From Tethya wilhelma (Eukaryota > Porifera > Demospongiae > Tethyida > Tethyidae), in assembly GCA_964030475.1 (NCBI GenBank), contig CAXIPT010000021.1, positions 239,256 through 303,255 of the forward strand: a stretch of 64,000 nucleotides of DNA, read 5' to 3'. The translations under genes were made by a program, and so were the position numbers. Below, in pieces: positions 45,249 to 57,289 of this stretch. A model generated the notes under the pieces. It saw only the letters and a list, made by a program, of their open reading frames with translations. It did no database searches and was not told the origin of the DNA. The first letter of the stretch is position 1, and every line of letters begins with the position of its first letter.

Positions 45249-46383
45249 AAGTATGGTTGTACCATCAGACGTAGGTCGCATACCTATTTAAATTAGTTCA
45301 GGCTTTTCAGGGTTTAAAGCTGACCAATAAAAAACCTGGATAACAGTATACTCAATACCTGCACTACATGGTATTTTGGCAGATGACCAATTTGAATGCT
45401 GGTGCCAATTTGTATTGGCTTGTAGGATTCTTTGTAAACAATCATTGAGTAATACTGACATTATTTTAGCTGACAGTCACTTAATGCAATTCTGTAAGAG
45501 AATGCAAAGACTAAATGGTGAAAACGTTATTACTCCTAATATGCATCTGCATGGTCATATCAAAAATGTTATTGAAGACTATGGTCCTGTACAAGAATTT
45601 TGGTGTTACTTGTTTGAAAGATACAATGGCATACTTGGGAAGCAACCTACAAACAATTGTGCAATTGAGCCACAGCTCTTGAGACAGACAATTTTAGCAA
45701 TTCGTACAGCTTTCCTGATGAATTTCAGGAAAACTTTGCCACATTAGGCTTGTCTAACATGAGAGATCAAGGGTGAGTGGATCATTGATAGAGTCCATCT
45801 CTACTGGATGTTTGGTCATGCCATCAAAATACAAGATATGTGTCTTTAACCCAAGCAATCTTGAGATGCTAAAAAGACTATAATATTTGTAAACTTCATC
45901 CAGACCTTATGCACTCTAGTATAGAAATCAATAGTGTGTACAAGAAGTACTCTTCAGTTACACTAAAAGGCAAGGAATATCGTTATCTGGCAAGTGTACA
46001 TCGAAACCTAATGTTGTCCTTGCTTTGTAGAATCGATTGTATTATGGACATCCTCCTATACAACACTACCTGATGAAACATCTCATATGAATGTTGATGA
46101 GCGTCCAGTTAACGTCCACAACTATGTGACCACCACAGTCAAATTCTCTTCACCAGAGGAGCAAGATGGTCATAAAGATCAATTACGTAGCTGGACAGTT
46201 GCATACGTTTCATGGTTTGAGCCTCATCCTTCTCGATACCAAATTGGGAAACCAGCTGACCGCGATTTGTATGAATTGCATGGATTGCATTCATTTGTGC
46301 AACTTGACCTGTTGTCAAGGTGTGCTCACGGACCTTATGTTATTGATAGAGAATCATTACTAGTACTTGTTCCCCTTGTGTGA
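45249..46383 (+). pseudogene. EnSpm/CACTA transposase C-terminal part
   Basis: Continues copy 2 after the MITE: VVPSDVGRIPI, FSGFKADQ, then the open stretch at 45376-45747 (DDQFECWCQFVLACRILC, MHLHGHIKNVIEDYGP, FERYNGILG), the DUF4218-type region that follows the transposase core in CACTA proteins. After a damaged interval, 46087-46383 encodes VNVHNYVTTTVKFSSPEEQD and FEPHPSRYQIGKP, close to the usual C terminus. Several stops and frame changes remain. The ensemble 40294-46383 therefore holds one duplicated front and one tail. Confidence 0.8.
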
Positions 46384-46455
46384 TATAATGATTGTTTGAA
46401 GTTTGATGTTTATAATTATTATAATAATCATGTGATTGAGTAATTAATATATATT

Positions 46456-46950
46456 CCCAGTACGGTAGTACTGGGTACACAGGAATGGCATGGATGGCCC
46501 ATTAGCGCAATACAAATATTCACACGAAAAACTCTGCAAAAACTGAGCGCTTAGCACCAAAAGGCTTCTAAAGCTACTATTTAACTCTTTCTCTTTCTAA
46601 TCAGCCCAAAAATATGGCCTAAAAACATCGCTAAAGTAACAAACACAAACATGCCAAACTCTCCATCTTTTTATTCTTCTTCTTTTTCTATCTTGGCTCA
46701 ACTTTTCTCAGAGACTATTCACTTATAGAAGCTGATTCTTGAACGAACAACAAAAAACATTGGAAATGTAATGAGACACAGGAATGGCTTAGTAAATCGT
46801 AAACAGAACGCAAACAAGATGGAATGGCTGTTAGAGTGTGTAAGGAACTCTTCCTGTGGGCAAAATGAGACTCAATAAGGAGATTGTTAAATGCAGCCCA
46901 TTCAGGAAGAATTCTGCACACACTCTAACAGCCATTTACGATTTACTAAA
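46456..46950 (-). mobile_element. Composite element with internal deletion, reversed
   Basis: Palindrome 46456-46475 and the adjoining block to 46748, joined directly to the hairpin (46750-46945). About 550 bp of the middle are missing. Confidence 0.83.
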
Positions 46951-47039
46951 AATTAGCAAAAAAAAAAAAGCGCATGGACTGAAGCCACTATTTAGACCCC
47001 TCTGCGATCACCAACATCTCCCAATCAACCCTAGTCTTC

Positions 47040-48349
47040 AAGCTTGGGTGTGTAGCTTCCGTCAACATTTGGAATGAGTTCTATGATGAGCTCACATTCA
47101 ACGAGTGTCAGAAGGGTGACAGAGAGTATTCATTGATGCTAGACAGTGTCAGACGTGGCTGCCCAACTGACGGGTGTCTTGCTGCACTCAAAAGGTGCCT
47201 GTGTCGGACAAGTTTCTTGAGCTTCAGCAGTCTGGCCAGACACCTGTATGTCTGTTTCCCACTAGAATGGCATGTGATAAGGTCAACAAAGAAATGCTCG
47301 GAATGCTAGACACAACTGTACACAAGCTAAAGTGCATAGATGTGGTAGATCAAACTGAGAGTTCATGCAAGTAGGACAAAAAAGCCATTGAACAGTTAGA
47401 AAAACTAAACTCTGATTCCAACAAAACAGCAGGTCTAGAGTATGTTGTGAAAATGGCACTTGGTGCATGTGTTACGCTTCGTCGTAACATAGACACCAAC
47501 TGTGGTTTGGTAAATGGTGCTCTAGGAACTGTTCTCAAGGTTACACGTAACAAAATTTTGTACCGTTTGATCATGTTGGTTCACCTTACGGGGAGAAAAG
47601 AGTTAAGAATAGGTTCATGCTTATGAAAAACCTGTACGAACAGTTTCCACTCTTTCTTGCCTATGTTCACAAGTGCCAGTGGCTACCTCTGGACAGTGAG
47701 TGCTATTGTTGACCTTTCAGAGAGAGTGTTCAGTGCAGGCATGGCTTATGACGCTCTGTCCAGGGTTCGTTCGCTATCCGGCTTGCACTTGATAGCTTTC
47801 AACCCAAGTTCAATAATGGTATCTAACCAATGTTTGAAAGAGGTGAACAGACTGAGAGCTACATTTAGAAAAGATCTCCCACTGTACACTATTCCTCGTA
47901 CAAGCGAGAGTTCTAAATGTAAGCTCACAGGTACTGTTCAATGTGAACAATGTAACGCTAACAGAAAGTCTCTTCTAACAGGAAATAGACAGCTTTAGAA
48001 CAAGCCCCAGCCAAGAGGGTGCCCAGAAAAAGAAAAGCTGGAGATATGTGTGAGGGTGAGAAGCCTGCAAAGAAGCCTGCTGATAGTACACAGGTGTCTG
48101 ACCCGATGCCTAAAAAAGTAACTAAAAGACCCCTCCCCTCAAATGAAGGGGAGAGTCCTTCAAAGAAGCCTGCATTGAGTAGTGACCAGGTAGTCACAGT
48201 GGACAGTAGGACTCAGTCTCAAAACAAGCCTGTCCAGTGCTAAAGAGAAACCTGACCAGAGTGATCAGGTGAACAAAGATGTGAGTAGTAAGGAGGAAAA
48301 GTCCGAAAAGAGTGAGGTTGTTACTTTACAGAATACTCAAGTGACTAAG
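47040..48349 (+). pseudogene. Pif1-type helicase C-terminal relic of a Helitron
   Basis: In shifting frames: FNECQKGDREYSLMLDSV, VSDKFLELQQSGQTPVCLFP, EYVVKMALGACVTLRRNIDT, CGLVNGALGTVLKV, then MAYDALSRVRSLSGLHLIAF, which are the late helicase motifs (compare YVAFSRVKSLQGLHI in the Helentron). A Lys/Pro-rich tail follows (PRKRKAGDM, KKPADSTQ, SPSKKPALSS) to about 48340. Walker A and B are absent. The segment 47061-47520 matches the reverse-strand Helitron relic at 53040-53300, so both come from the same family. Confidence 0.8.
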
Positions 48350-48980
48350 TACTGGCACAGCTCGTCTGCAGCATAAAAATGGTCAACTTTCAACCTTCCC
48401 CCTGACAAAACTCCTAGCTGCAATGCACAAACAATTGTATTATATGGGTAGACCTTATATAAAGAAGCTGGAAATCATTAAAAACCATGCCCACTAATTA
48501 ATTAGTAGCCACGTTGTGCACGTAAACAAAAGCTGTTCACAGGTACATTTTACAAAAGGCGGTGATGAAGATACAAGAATTAAGTAAGTTTAATTTGTTA
48601 GAAAGTATTCCCTACTTCGTTTCTCTAGACTATTAGGAGGATCCAAATGCTACCATTCTTATGTAAGTATTTATTCCATAAAATGTAGTAAAAACAAATA
48701 ACCCCAAGAACTTTTACCAGCTTTATCTATCTACAACACAAAGGTTTACTTACCTCCTTGAAATATATTTGTTAGGTATCCAAAAGGTAAACTTTGAGCA
48801 TAAAAAACCTGGCTAAACTGTGGAGCAACATCACCGCTTTTAGTGTTTAGTAATTTGGCTCTAAATAAGTGGGTATAGTACAGACTCTAACTTGCACATG
48901 TGACGTTCACATTGAAATTTGCATAAAAATTCCTCATTCAGCGCATTGCGCATGTGCACATTTATTCCCAGTCCTTAATG
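48349..48980 (+). repeat. Dispersed repeat, uninterrupted copy
   Basis: Aligns with 34608-35046 plus 36814-36905 and so defines the insertion point of the CCGG-ended element. It contains about 60 extra bases near 48598-48670 not present in the other copy. Confidence 0.85.
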
Positions 48981-49029
48981 TACATGAGTACAACATGCTT
49001 GCATGAGCTTGCATAGCTATGGCGTTTTG

Positions 49030-49238
49030 ATAGAGAAGCCTTTTATGCTTGGTTTGATGAGCATAGTGATAGTATTGATGTTTTCGTTACAAGGTTTAAT
49101 GAAACATATATACATGTTCAAACTACTTCTCAACAAAAGAGAACCAGTCTTGTTGAGAGTAGCATCCACCCTGCCATGTTGACAGTCGTAAAATCCATCT
49201 CCACTACTGGAGATGGTGACTGTCTTTACTATGCCATA
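49030..49238 (+). pseudogene. OTU-like protease fragment, copy 2
   Basis: EAFYAWFDEHSDSIDVFV, QTTSQQKRTSLVESSIHPAM, STTGDGDCLYYAI. It is closer to functional than copy 1 in having Trp where copy 1 has a stop. It is cut right after the catalytic-Cys motif by sequence beginning agggtaattcc. Confidence 0.7.
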
Positions 49239-49615
49239 AGGGTAATTCCATTAATGATCAACATGAAAAATGACAACCCCCCTTCAGATTTCTTTCAAAC
49301 TTGGTACACATGTAGTAGGTGCTAATACATGTAACCACAATTATTATTAATGGTCAATGTTGTATGGCTTCTAAGAAAACTAGAGTTAAAGTTGATAGTT
49401 TTTCACAATATTCGGCGTACCTGACCACTTAAAATGGTTTTTTCTTGAATACAGTTAAGTTTCACGACAAACCAAATATACTGCATCATAGCTTGTGTTG
49501 TAAGCTTTCTTTTGATATGCTTCATGCATGAGTGATTTGCAGTTTTATACAAAATCTAATTTGTTTAATAAATAAACTTGTATTTTGCACGTTCGTGATA
49601 TTTTTAATTTTTTCA
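49239..49615 (+). repeat. Diverged relative of the foldback arm
   Basis: agggtaattccattaatgatcaac … ccccttcagatttctttcaaacttggtacacatgtag follows the same order as gggtcattccatgtgaaatcaac … cctcagatttcccccaaacttggtatgcatgtag of the 13432 element, at clearly lower identity. A separate subfamily. Confidence 0.65.
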
Positions 49616-50745
49616 CAAGTAAAAAAAACATTGGAAATGTAATGAGACACAGAAATGGCTAAATTGTAAAAAGAACGCAAACAAGATGTAATGGCTGTTG
49701 AGTGTGTGCAGAATTCTTCCTGTATGGGCTGCATTTAACAATCTCCTTATTGAGTCTCTCATTTTGCCCACAGGAAGAATTCCTTACACACTCTAACAGC
49801 CATTCCATCTTGTTTGCGCTCTTTTTACGATTTAGCCATTCCTGTGTCTCATTNTGTAAGAAATTCTTCCTGTGGGCAAAATGAGAGACTCAATAAGGAG
49901 ATTGTTAAATGCAGCCCATACAGGAAGAATTCTGCACACTTTAACCAGCCATTCCATTAGCCTCGTACCCAGGCCACTCCCTCTTTTTAGTGTTTCACGC
50001 TAAAAATCGGGAGGGCCTGGTACATGTCCTCACGTGAAGTACGTCAGATCCGCGTCATATTTAATTGGGCGTGGGCGTGTTGCATGCGCTAGGCACGAGT
50101 TCTATGTTGCGCCCACGCAAATAATTTTAGTTTTGCTGGCAAGCTCGCGGCAAGATGGCTGTTTTCCAGTATCAGGCAAGAAAATTTGTGACAAGACTCA
50201 AAAATTCGCTTCTTTTTCGTAAAAACAACGAAAGAATTTGTGTAAGTCAAGAAAGAAGCAAAAATAAAACTGTTTGAATTCCGTTGGAGCCGTCTTGGAC
50301 CTGCCACAAGCTCGAACCGTTTGCTACCTGTAGAAACAGAGTAAAATAAGCCTAAAAAACAGATTTAGCTCGCTATAGTGAAGCGCTAGGCATGCTTGTA
50401 AGTGCTAGTCAGGCATTGCCTGACTCAGTAGACTGTAGGCCGGCTAGGGCCTAGTACAGTATAAGGCTCAATCTACTATTGTATAACTGCGTGGGCGCAA
50501 AAACCAATATTCTTAGGCAATACAGGTGATGTAATGGCTTCGCCCACGCTCACTAATTACTGTTCGACCACTGTTCGACCTCACGTGATTACATGTACCA
50601 GGCCCTCCCGATTTTTAGCGTGAAACACTAAAAAGAGGGAGTGGCCTGGGTACGAGGCTACCATTCCATCTTGTTCGCGTTCTTTTTACGATTTAGCCAT
50701 TCCTGTGTCTCATTACATTTCCAATGTTTTTTTTTACTTGTATAT
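49616..50745 (+). mobile_element. Hairpin units with nested 703-bp element
   Basis: A hairpin at 49616-49853 ends at the N at 49854. A second partial hairpin starts at once (tgtaagaaattcttcc) and is interrupted at ccattccat by the element 49958-50660, resuming to acttgt near 50740. Confidence 0.8.
49958..50660. mobile_element. 703-bp MITE with 9-bp target duplication
   Basis: Ends TAGCCTCGTACCCAGGCC and the reverse complement; arms extend about 65 bp through ttttagtgtttcacgctaaaaatcggg. ccattccat flanks both sides (49949-49957 and 50661-50669) and matches uninterrupted hairpins elsewhere. A 9-bp duplication with long TIRs points to a Mutator-like source. A 62-codon frame inside (50034-50222) has no motif. 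Confidence 0.88.
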
Positions 50746-51441
50746 ATACAGTTGATGTGACCATATGGCTGACATCAATACATCGTACTGTGAGACACCA
50801 AAGAAAATAAAGTCATGTTCAGGTCTTTGCCTGCTGTCTATGTTTGTGGCTGCTATGATGCTCTTCTATTTACTCAGTTAAAGGTTAGTTTAAGTTAAAT
50901 TAGTCGTACAGAATGATTTTCTTTCTTGGCAGAAAAGCTCATGTAGCATATTGTTGTTTATCTCATCATATGCATAGTGTTATTGTGAGTTAGCTTGTTC
51001 CGGGCCCAGATTCCTTCTTTGTAAATGTTTTTGCTAGGAGGAGCCTAGCACTACGTATACATATATGTATATAGCAAGCTAACGAGAGTTGTGCGCTAGC
51101 TGCACCTTGCTATATAGAACACTGGAAGTCTGAGATAGTGACACTGTCTCTAGTATAAATGCTTAGAGGTAACAAAGTATTTCTAGTTGTGTTTTGCTAA
51201 CTCTGCAGCAAGCTAGCTTGTGATAATATTATGATCGCGACGTTGCCTAAGTAGCCACGCCCATGCAATTGTACAGTCTGCATTGCCAGCCTGGATGTTA
51301 TACAGCTACAGTGAAGTATAGAAAGTGTGGTTTACATGACATTGCGATGCTGATGGTATACGTATAATCATGCATGCATGCCTCGATAGCCATCTCAGAG
51401 TCAATGCCTAACTAATGCATTGATGCAATATAAAATAGACA
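50746..51441. other. No recognised gene
   Basis: A 38-codon frame from ATG at 50761 (MADINTSYCETPKKIK, then a hydrophobic stretch) is followed by a donor-like gttagt near 50884. It could be a first exon, but nothing links it to the hAT gene downstream. Confidence 0.4.
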
Positions 51442-52840
51442 GTGTGTATTACAGCGTATATACGCCGAGGGTTGTGCACCATGCATATGGTGCCTTCCAT
51501 TAAAGAAGTCCCATGGATTGTGTTTTTTTGGTGTATGGCCCATTGCCTGGAGCTTGCTCTTAAGGACAGCTTAAAAAACACATTTTTTGCTACTATAAGT
51601 GAAATGTTGATGAGACTGTACTATTTATACGAAAAATCACCTAAAAAATGCTCACAATTAGAGGAAATCTACCAGGAGATTAGAATGTGCTTGGAGGAAG
51701 ACGATAGACCACAAAGTAAGGGAAAACGCCCTGTTCGTGCATGTGGTACTCGTTTCATATGTCACAATCTTGACAGGGTTATTGACAAATATGGTGTATA
51801 TTGTACTCATCTCATAGCCATGTCAGAAGACACTTCCTTTAAATCAGCAGACAGAGTTAGACTAAAAGCATATGCTAAACAGTGGGAGGATTCTAAGGTC
51901 TTGCTTGGCTGTGCTTATTTTTTGAGACCATGCTCTATACTGTGCAAAGTTCTCCAAAACAATGAAGTATGCGTAGTTCGAGCTGTCGAGGCACTTATCA
52001 AAGTTAAGAAGGACTATGATCATAAAAAAGAAATAAAATTTGAAGAATTGCCAACAGTAAAGAAAGTGATTGATCGTGTTAAGACTTGTGATGCTGATGG
52101 TGTGAAGACATACCAGCAATCTGAGGTGAAAAAACTATGATATGAGCATGACCTTCTTTGATAGGCACTACAAGGAGTACATGGATGAAATACTAACCCG
52201 TTTGCGTGATAGAATCAAAGTTCAACATGAAGAGTTTTTAGACAATACACTGACTATCTTAGCAACTAATGGCTGGCAAAAGACTGATGATGCATCCTTT
52301 GGGCACATTCCATTGAGCAACATATGCACATGTTTTCGTGTACCTTTAAAAGCTGCACGTATAAATTTATCTTTGGTTGAAGAGGAGTGGAATGATTTGG
52401 TTGATTATGCCCACCGCTACCTTGACATTGTCAGGCAAGACTACAAACAAATCTGGTGGAAGATTTTTAACTCAGTTGATGCGAAGAAGTGGACAAATGT
52501 TTTGATTGTAGTAGAACTGTTGTTTACCTTACCTGTCAGCAATGGCCTTGTAGAGCGAATTTTCTCCCAATTGAAGCTTGTTAAAACAAGCAATCGTACT
52601 TGTTTGAATGAGGATACACTTGACCAGCTTGTTCGGATTACAGTTGAAGGACCACCGCTCTCTCAGTGGAATGCCTCTGGAGCTATCAGTAAATGGTTGT
52701 CAGATAAGCACAGAGGACTGAATCAGAGACCAAGAGATCGAACCTCACAGGCACATTCAAGTACAAATACAGACTCAACTACTCAATTTAATTTGGAGGA
52801 CTGGCAAACCTGGATATGTTCAGATTCCGATACAGATTGA
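51442..52840 (+). pseudogene. hAT-family transposase, 5' truncated, one frameshift
   Basis: First frame (51442-52140): from PWIVFFWCMAHCLELALKD to SEVKKL. Second frame (52142-52840): TFFDRHYKEYMDEILTRLRD to a stop. One indel near 52139 separates them. The end of the second frame has VSNGLVERIFSQLKLVKTSN and LNEDTLDQLVRI, the hAT dimerisation domain. The W-C-x-AHCLELALKD segment lies after the second catalytic Asp in this family (ZNF862/KIAA1586-like), so the BED finger and first catalytic region are missing. The open frame's first 15 or so codons overlap a GCACC/GGTGC hairpin repeat (51461-51487) and are not part of the transposase. Otherwise well preserved, so probably a recent death. Confidence 0.88.
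51461..51487 (+). repeat. Third copy of the GCACC/GGTGC hairpin
   Basis: cgccgagggttgtgcacc, loop atgcatat, ggtgccttc. The stem is the same as at 3028-3128 and 8396-8496 but the loop differs, so the pairing rather than the loop is kept. Confidence 0.6.
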
Positions 52841-53037
52841 TATTATATCAATTTTAAACTGTATAAATTACGTACAAATAGTGTCAAATACTGTAACATT
52901 CTAATACTGCATTTCAATGTATCAATTAATAAAATTTTGTGTCCGACCATTTGTGTATGGTGTCAGGTTAAATAGTTAAATACTTGGTTAAACTGACATT
53001 TTGTCTGACAAACTAAAAATAGTTAGTGCGAGCCCTG

Positions 53038-56000
53038 CCATTTACCAGACCACAGTTGGTGTCTATGTTACGACGAAGCATAACACGTGGACCAACTGCC
53101 ATTTTCACAAAATACTCCAGACCTGCTGTTTTGTTGGAATCAGAATTTAGTTTTGTTCAATGGCTTTTTGGTCCCACTTGCGTATACTCTCAGTTTGATC
53201 TACCACATCTATGCACATTAGCACATAGCATCATCAATGAATATTCTCTGTCACCCTTCTGACGCTCGTTGATTGTGAGCTCATTATAGAGCACACACTC
53301 ATTCTAGATGTTGACAGAAGTTACACACCCAAGCTTGTATACTTGGGTTGATTGGGAGATGTTGCTGAAAACTGGTTTACCTGTAATTGGAGGATGTCTC
53401 CAACAAACAGCATGTTCATGAAACCAAACCAGTCACTCCCCCCAAAGAGCTCCTTCAATCTGAGGTGAATGTAAGCTGGATTGAGGCTGGAAACCATGGA
53501 CACTTCGCCAATCACAAACAACTTGACACTACGTAGTGTCACTCTCATCACTTTGACTGATGACTTTGGTAGTGACCTGTAGCCAGCTGTCTTGCTGTTG
53601 TGTTCAATGGGCAGCTGAAAGAGTCAGTGAATGGTTACTCCACCTACATTGAAAGCAGCTAAGCCAGTTGGAGCACACGTGATGTCCTTGGATGGCCATA
53701 GGTTATTCACTAAAGGTTTGAACATCTCAATTAAATATGACTTACTACTACCTCCCACACCATTGATGAACATTCAAAGTGTTTTGAGATCACAGTTGCA
53801 ACCTCCTGCTTTGTGTTGTTCTGGTGTAGGAGGTGATTCTTGATGTTCTCGTAGATCCGTATCTGGTCGACATTCAGCATGTTGATTCTGTCCTCGAGAC
53901 TGATCCCATCCGAGTCATCGTTTTTTTTCAAGTTGACGAAGTCATTCATTGCTGATTTGACCTCACCCATCAGTTGAGGTTCCTCATTGTCCTCCTTGTT
54001 CTCAGATTCATCTTTTCCATTGTCTTTCTCCTCATTATGTCTGGCTTCATTGATCTTTTGGATCTTGGCCTGTGCTTGAAGAGCCCTGTGAAGGTTTTCG
54101 TGGTGAGCCCTGCTGTCATCAGAGATCAACCTGTTGAAGGCCTCCTCGGCTGTTCCACCAACTTCCATGAGCTCACTCTAATCCCTGAAAGGAACAAACA
54201 GAAGCAAGAGGGAATAGTATTAGGCCTCCCTTTGTTCTTCTTTGAAAATCTTATGGTTTGGAAGTCGAGGCTTGTTGAGAATCTTGTACTTCCTTTTACC
54301 ATTGTCATCCCTGCCATTGTAGTCGTACTTGGACGCAAAGTCGTACAGACAAACATTTTCAAGTGAGTCACACTACTAGACCAAATTTTCATATAAACTC
54401 CATGAATTAGTAATATAATTTCTAATGAGCCATACCATGAAATACTATTTATATCATTTTAGTGGTTATTCAAGGCACTATGAAATGTGTATGAAAGTGT
54501 TGATAGCCTATGAAACAATGATGAATTAAATCCAGAGTCACTGCATGCATTAGTTCTATTATGAATTTGGTATGAATTAAATGAAGTGACCATAAGTATT
54601 ATTTTATGTACATAATGTCTATTTGTATCAACAGTTGGGTAATTCAGAACCTGATTCTCATAAGCTTGTATACCACTGCTCACACTTCACGCATCTCCTT
54701 CTGCCACACACATACTGTAGACTCTTTCTGAAGTGGTCATCCTTGTTGAGTGGCTAAGATTTGACATACTCACTGAACCCTATTATGGACTGCCGGGGGT
54801 GGTACTCTCCAAACTCACCAGTGGGAAACAGATCTGGGAAGTACATGACACCCAGGTGCTGCTGTTTGTTGCTAATAGGATCTTCTTTGACCTTCTTAGC
54901 TACAAATTGATCAATGTCTGAATGGATGGGAATCTTACTCTCCATGTTTCTAATGGTGTAAGACTGAAAAGAAGCTATGTCCTCTTGGGTAGCCTTCTCA
55001 AACACCTTGCTATTGGCACGATTCACAACCTCTATGACTTTTTTTGTGGCTTATCTACAGAGGAATCTTCTACATTTTTGTAGAGCCAGTTGATCTTTCT
55101 GAGCTTTTGTACAGCTTTTTTATGGCATCAACATTGACCTTATTTCGCCATTGACAATCACATACAACTCTGGATCAGGTAAATCTGATTGATTCACCTG
55201 ATCCAGGGTGTCCATTGTTCTGTTAAATGGTAGAGGAAGAAAGAAAATTGTACCCTTGCAGGCTTTCAAGGAATTGTACATGGCTACTTTTCCCGTGTAT
55301 GTCCCAGTCTTACCACTGTCTAGTTACACTTGGCATGTTGGACAAGTTGCATACTCAATACGTCTAATTTTGACAGTTCTGGAGAAACAGGCAAAACACT
55401 CAACCCATTGAGGATGCAACGTGGCAGCAATTGATCTTTTCTGATTATTGGCTTACACACATGTAGAGTACCTCATTACTGGCGTTTGGGTTGTTCTCCA
55501 TGATGTATGCTTTCAGTGAAGGCCACACAACAGTACCTAGGTTGTCACTAAGCTAGATACTGATTTTCTCTGGTGGAGTCGTTCACATGAACAACAAACA
55601 TGCTCATCATGGTCATCAAGCTCTTTCCCGTAGTCAGCTATGAGTTGAGCATGATTCAACAGTAGGCTAGTTTCTAGACCTTTCATGCTATGGTCGTCTT
55701 TATCATCTGAAGACATTTCATAGACTTCACTAACTTTGTTACTGAAAAGTTCTTCAAAGTCTTACCCAATCCTAGACACACACAACAGGTATTCTAGCTC
55801 CCCTTGTGTGAGTGCTTTCTCAAACCTTTAAAGCTCTTTAAAGCTGCAAAGGCAATGATTCAAATTGCACATGAACATAACCAGTCTTGGAAAATGTGTA
55901 GACACATGACACAAGATTCTGAGCTTACTTTGACAATTTGTATCATTTGAACACAACTTTGGATGTCCACTAATTGTATCAAAATAGAGCCGGTCATTTA

Positions 56001-57240
56001 GTTAGAGAATTGCTCTTGTTGGGGATTTGGACAACCATCATCACTCGTGTGCAGATCTTGTTGTAGTTCATCAATTGGTTTATCAAATGACTGTCTGAGT
56101 GAAACAATTGATTAAACTTTACGATCAGTTATGGCCTTGCACTCTTCAGTGCATGGCGATATCTCTCTGGTTTGTTTTTTCTGCTGCTTTTGATCATCAT
56201 CATCTGATGACATTTTGTCTTTATCATTTTTGTTTTTTTCTCACAACAGTGATCTCAGCTACAACACACTGACTGGACTTTTGTTAAGTTTACAGGCAGA
56301 ACTTGTTTACACTTAACCTGTTGGTAAGCTGAGTCATAAAAGTATGGCTCAGTGATAGCAGGGTGGCAACGATTACCAAAATCTTCTAGCTTCTTTATCT
56401 TCATGGATTTGATAGATTTGGTGGGAGATTTGTGTATTCTCTACGGTAGTTTAGTAGCATGCTGAACAATATTTTTGCTGCTACACAACAAACAGCCCTA
56501 GCTGAAACTTTTGAAACTTTTTTGCAAGCTTTCATCAATTTATCTCTAATTTACTTGTTCTGCAACATGAGCTTTTTCCTGTGCCTTTCACATTCTTCAC
56601 ATTTAGGCTCAGAAAGGGCATAAATATTTGTCTCGTTTACGTGCAAAGATTGCTTTCCTGTTCCTAATGTGGTAGGCTTCATTACAAGTTTCCTAGCAGC
56701 TGATTGTTTTGGGTAATTTTTTTAGAAGCTGCTTTCTTGATAATAGGATTTTTGATGTAAATAATCTTAGGTGCATTTTCCCCCTCAGGGTTGCTTCTCT
56801 AGAATAGGCTTTCTGCTGTTCAGAGTTTTGTGCAATTTTTTTTCTAGAGATAGCTTTCTTGAGCTCTGAGTTTCGAGCATATCTCTTTAGAGATAGCTTT
56901 TTTGGGCTCTGGAATTTTGGCATATCTCATTTTAGAGATAGTTTTCTTGGGGTCTGGATTTTTAGCATATCTCGCTTTAGAGATCGCTGTCTTGGGCTCA
57001 GGGTTTTTGGCATATCTCGTTTTAGAGATAGCTTTCTTGGGCTCATGGTTTTCGGCATATCTTGTTTTAGAGATAAGCTCAGGGTTTTCGGCATATCTTG
57101 TTTTAGAGATAGCTTTCTTGGAATCAGGGTTTTTGGCATATCTCAGTTTAGAGATTGCTTTCTTGGCCTCCTGGTTTTCAGCATTTGTTTGTTTGCTCTC
57201 TTGCTATCAGCTTCATCATCTCTTTATAGAGTAGACTCAC
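53038..57240 (-). pseudogene. Helitron Rep-helicase gene, heavily decayed
   Basis: Minus strand. From upstream: tandem NPEPKKAISK-type repeats (57240-56700); KSMKIKKLEDFGNRC and EPYFYDSAYQQVK (about 56420-56300); DEHVCCSCERLHQRKSVSS (about 55600); LNGLSVLPVSPELSKLD (about 55410), a DUF6570-like segment; VMYFPDLFPTGEFGEYHPRQ (about 54800), the start of the Helitron-like N domain; NVCLYDFASKYDYNGRDDNG (about 54350); LNVDQIRIYENIKNHLLHQN at the front of the helicase (about 53850); KLFVIGEVSMVSSLN, with Walker B Asp changed to Gly; FVGDILQLQ. It ends near 53038 inside the helicase. Stops and frameshifts are dense. The HUH motif was not found, so the middle of Rep seems deleted. Confidence 0.82.
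56700..57240 (-). repeat. Coding tandem repeats, unit of about 57 bp
   Basis: About nine units of 19 codons, roughly KKAISKTRYAKNPEP on the minus strand. Units are out of frame with each other at several points (one unit is short by about 21 bp near 57070). Such charged repeats precede the Rep domain in related Helitron proteins. The 139-codon plus-strand frame over the same bases is a shadow. Confidence 0.8.
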
Positions 57241-57289
57241 GCATTAAAACGTTTTTTAAGTCACTGTTCCTCAAATAATGTTTCTTTAC

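Noticed and set aside
50034..50222. 62-codon frame inside the 9-bp-duplication MITE
   Set aside because: No motif, low length, and the element is otherwise non-coding.
56859..57278. 139-codon plus-strand frame with FRDSFLG-type repeats
   Set aside because: It is the antisense of the 57-bp Helitron coding repeats; repeats of a length divisible by three keep several frames open.
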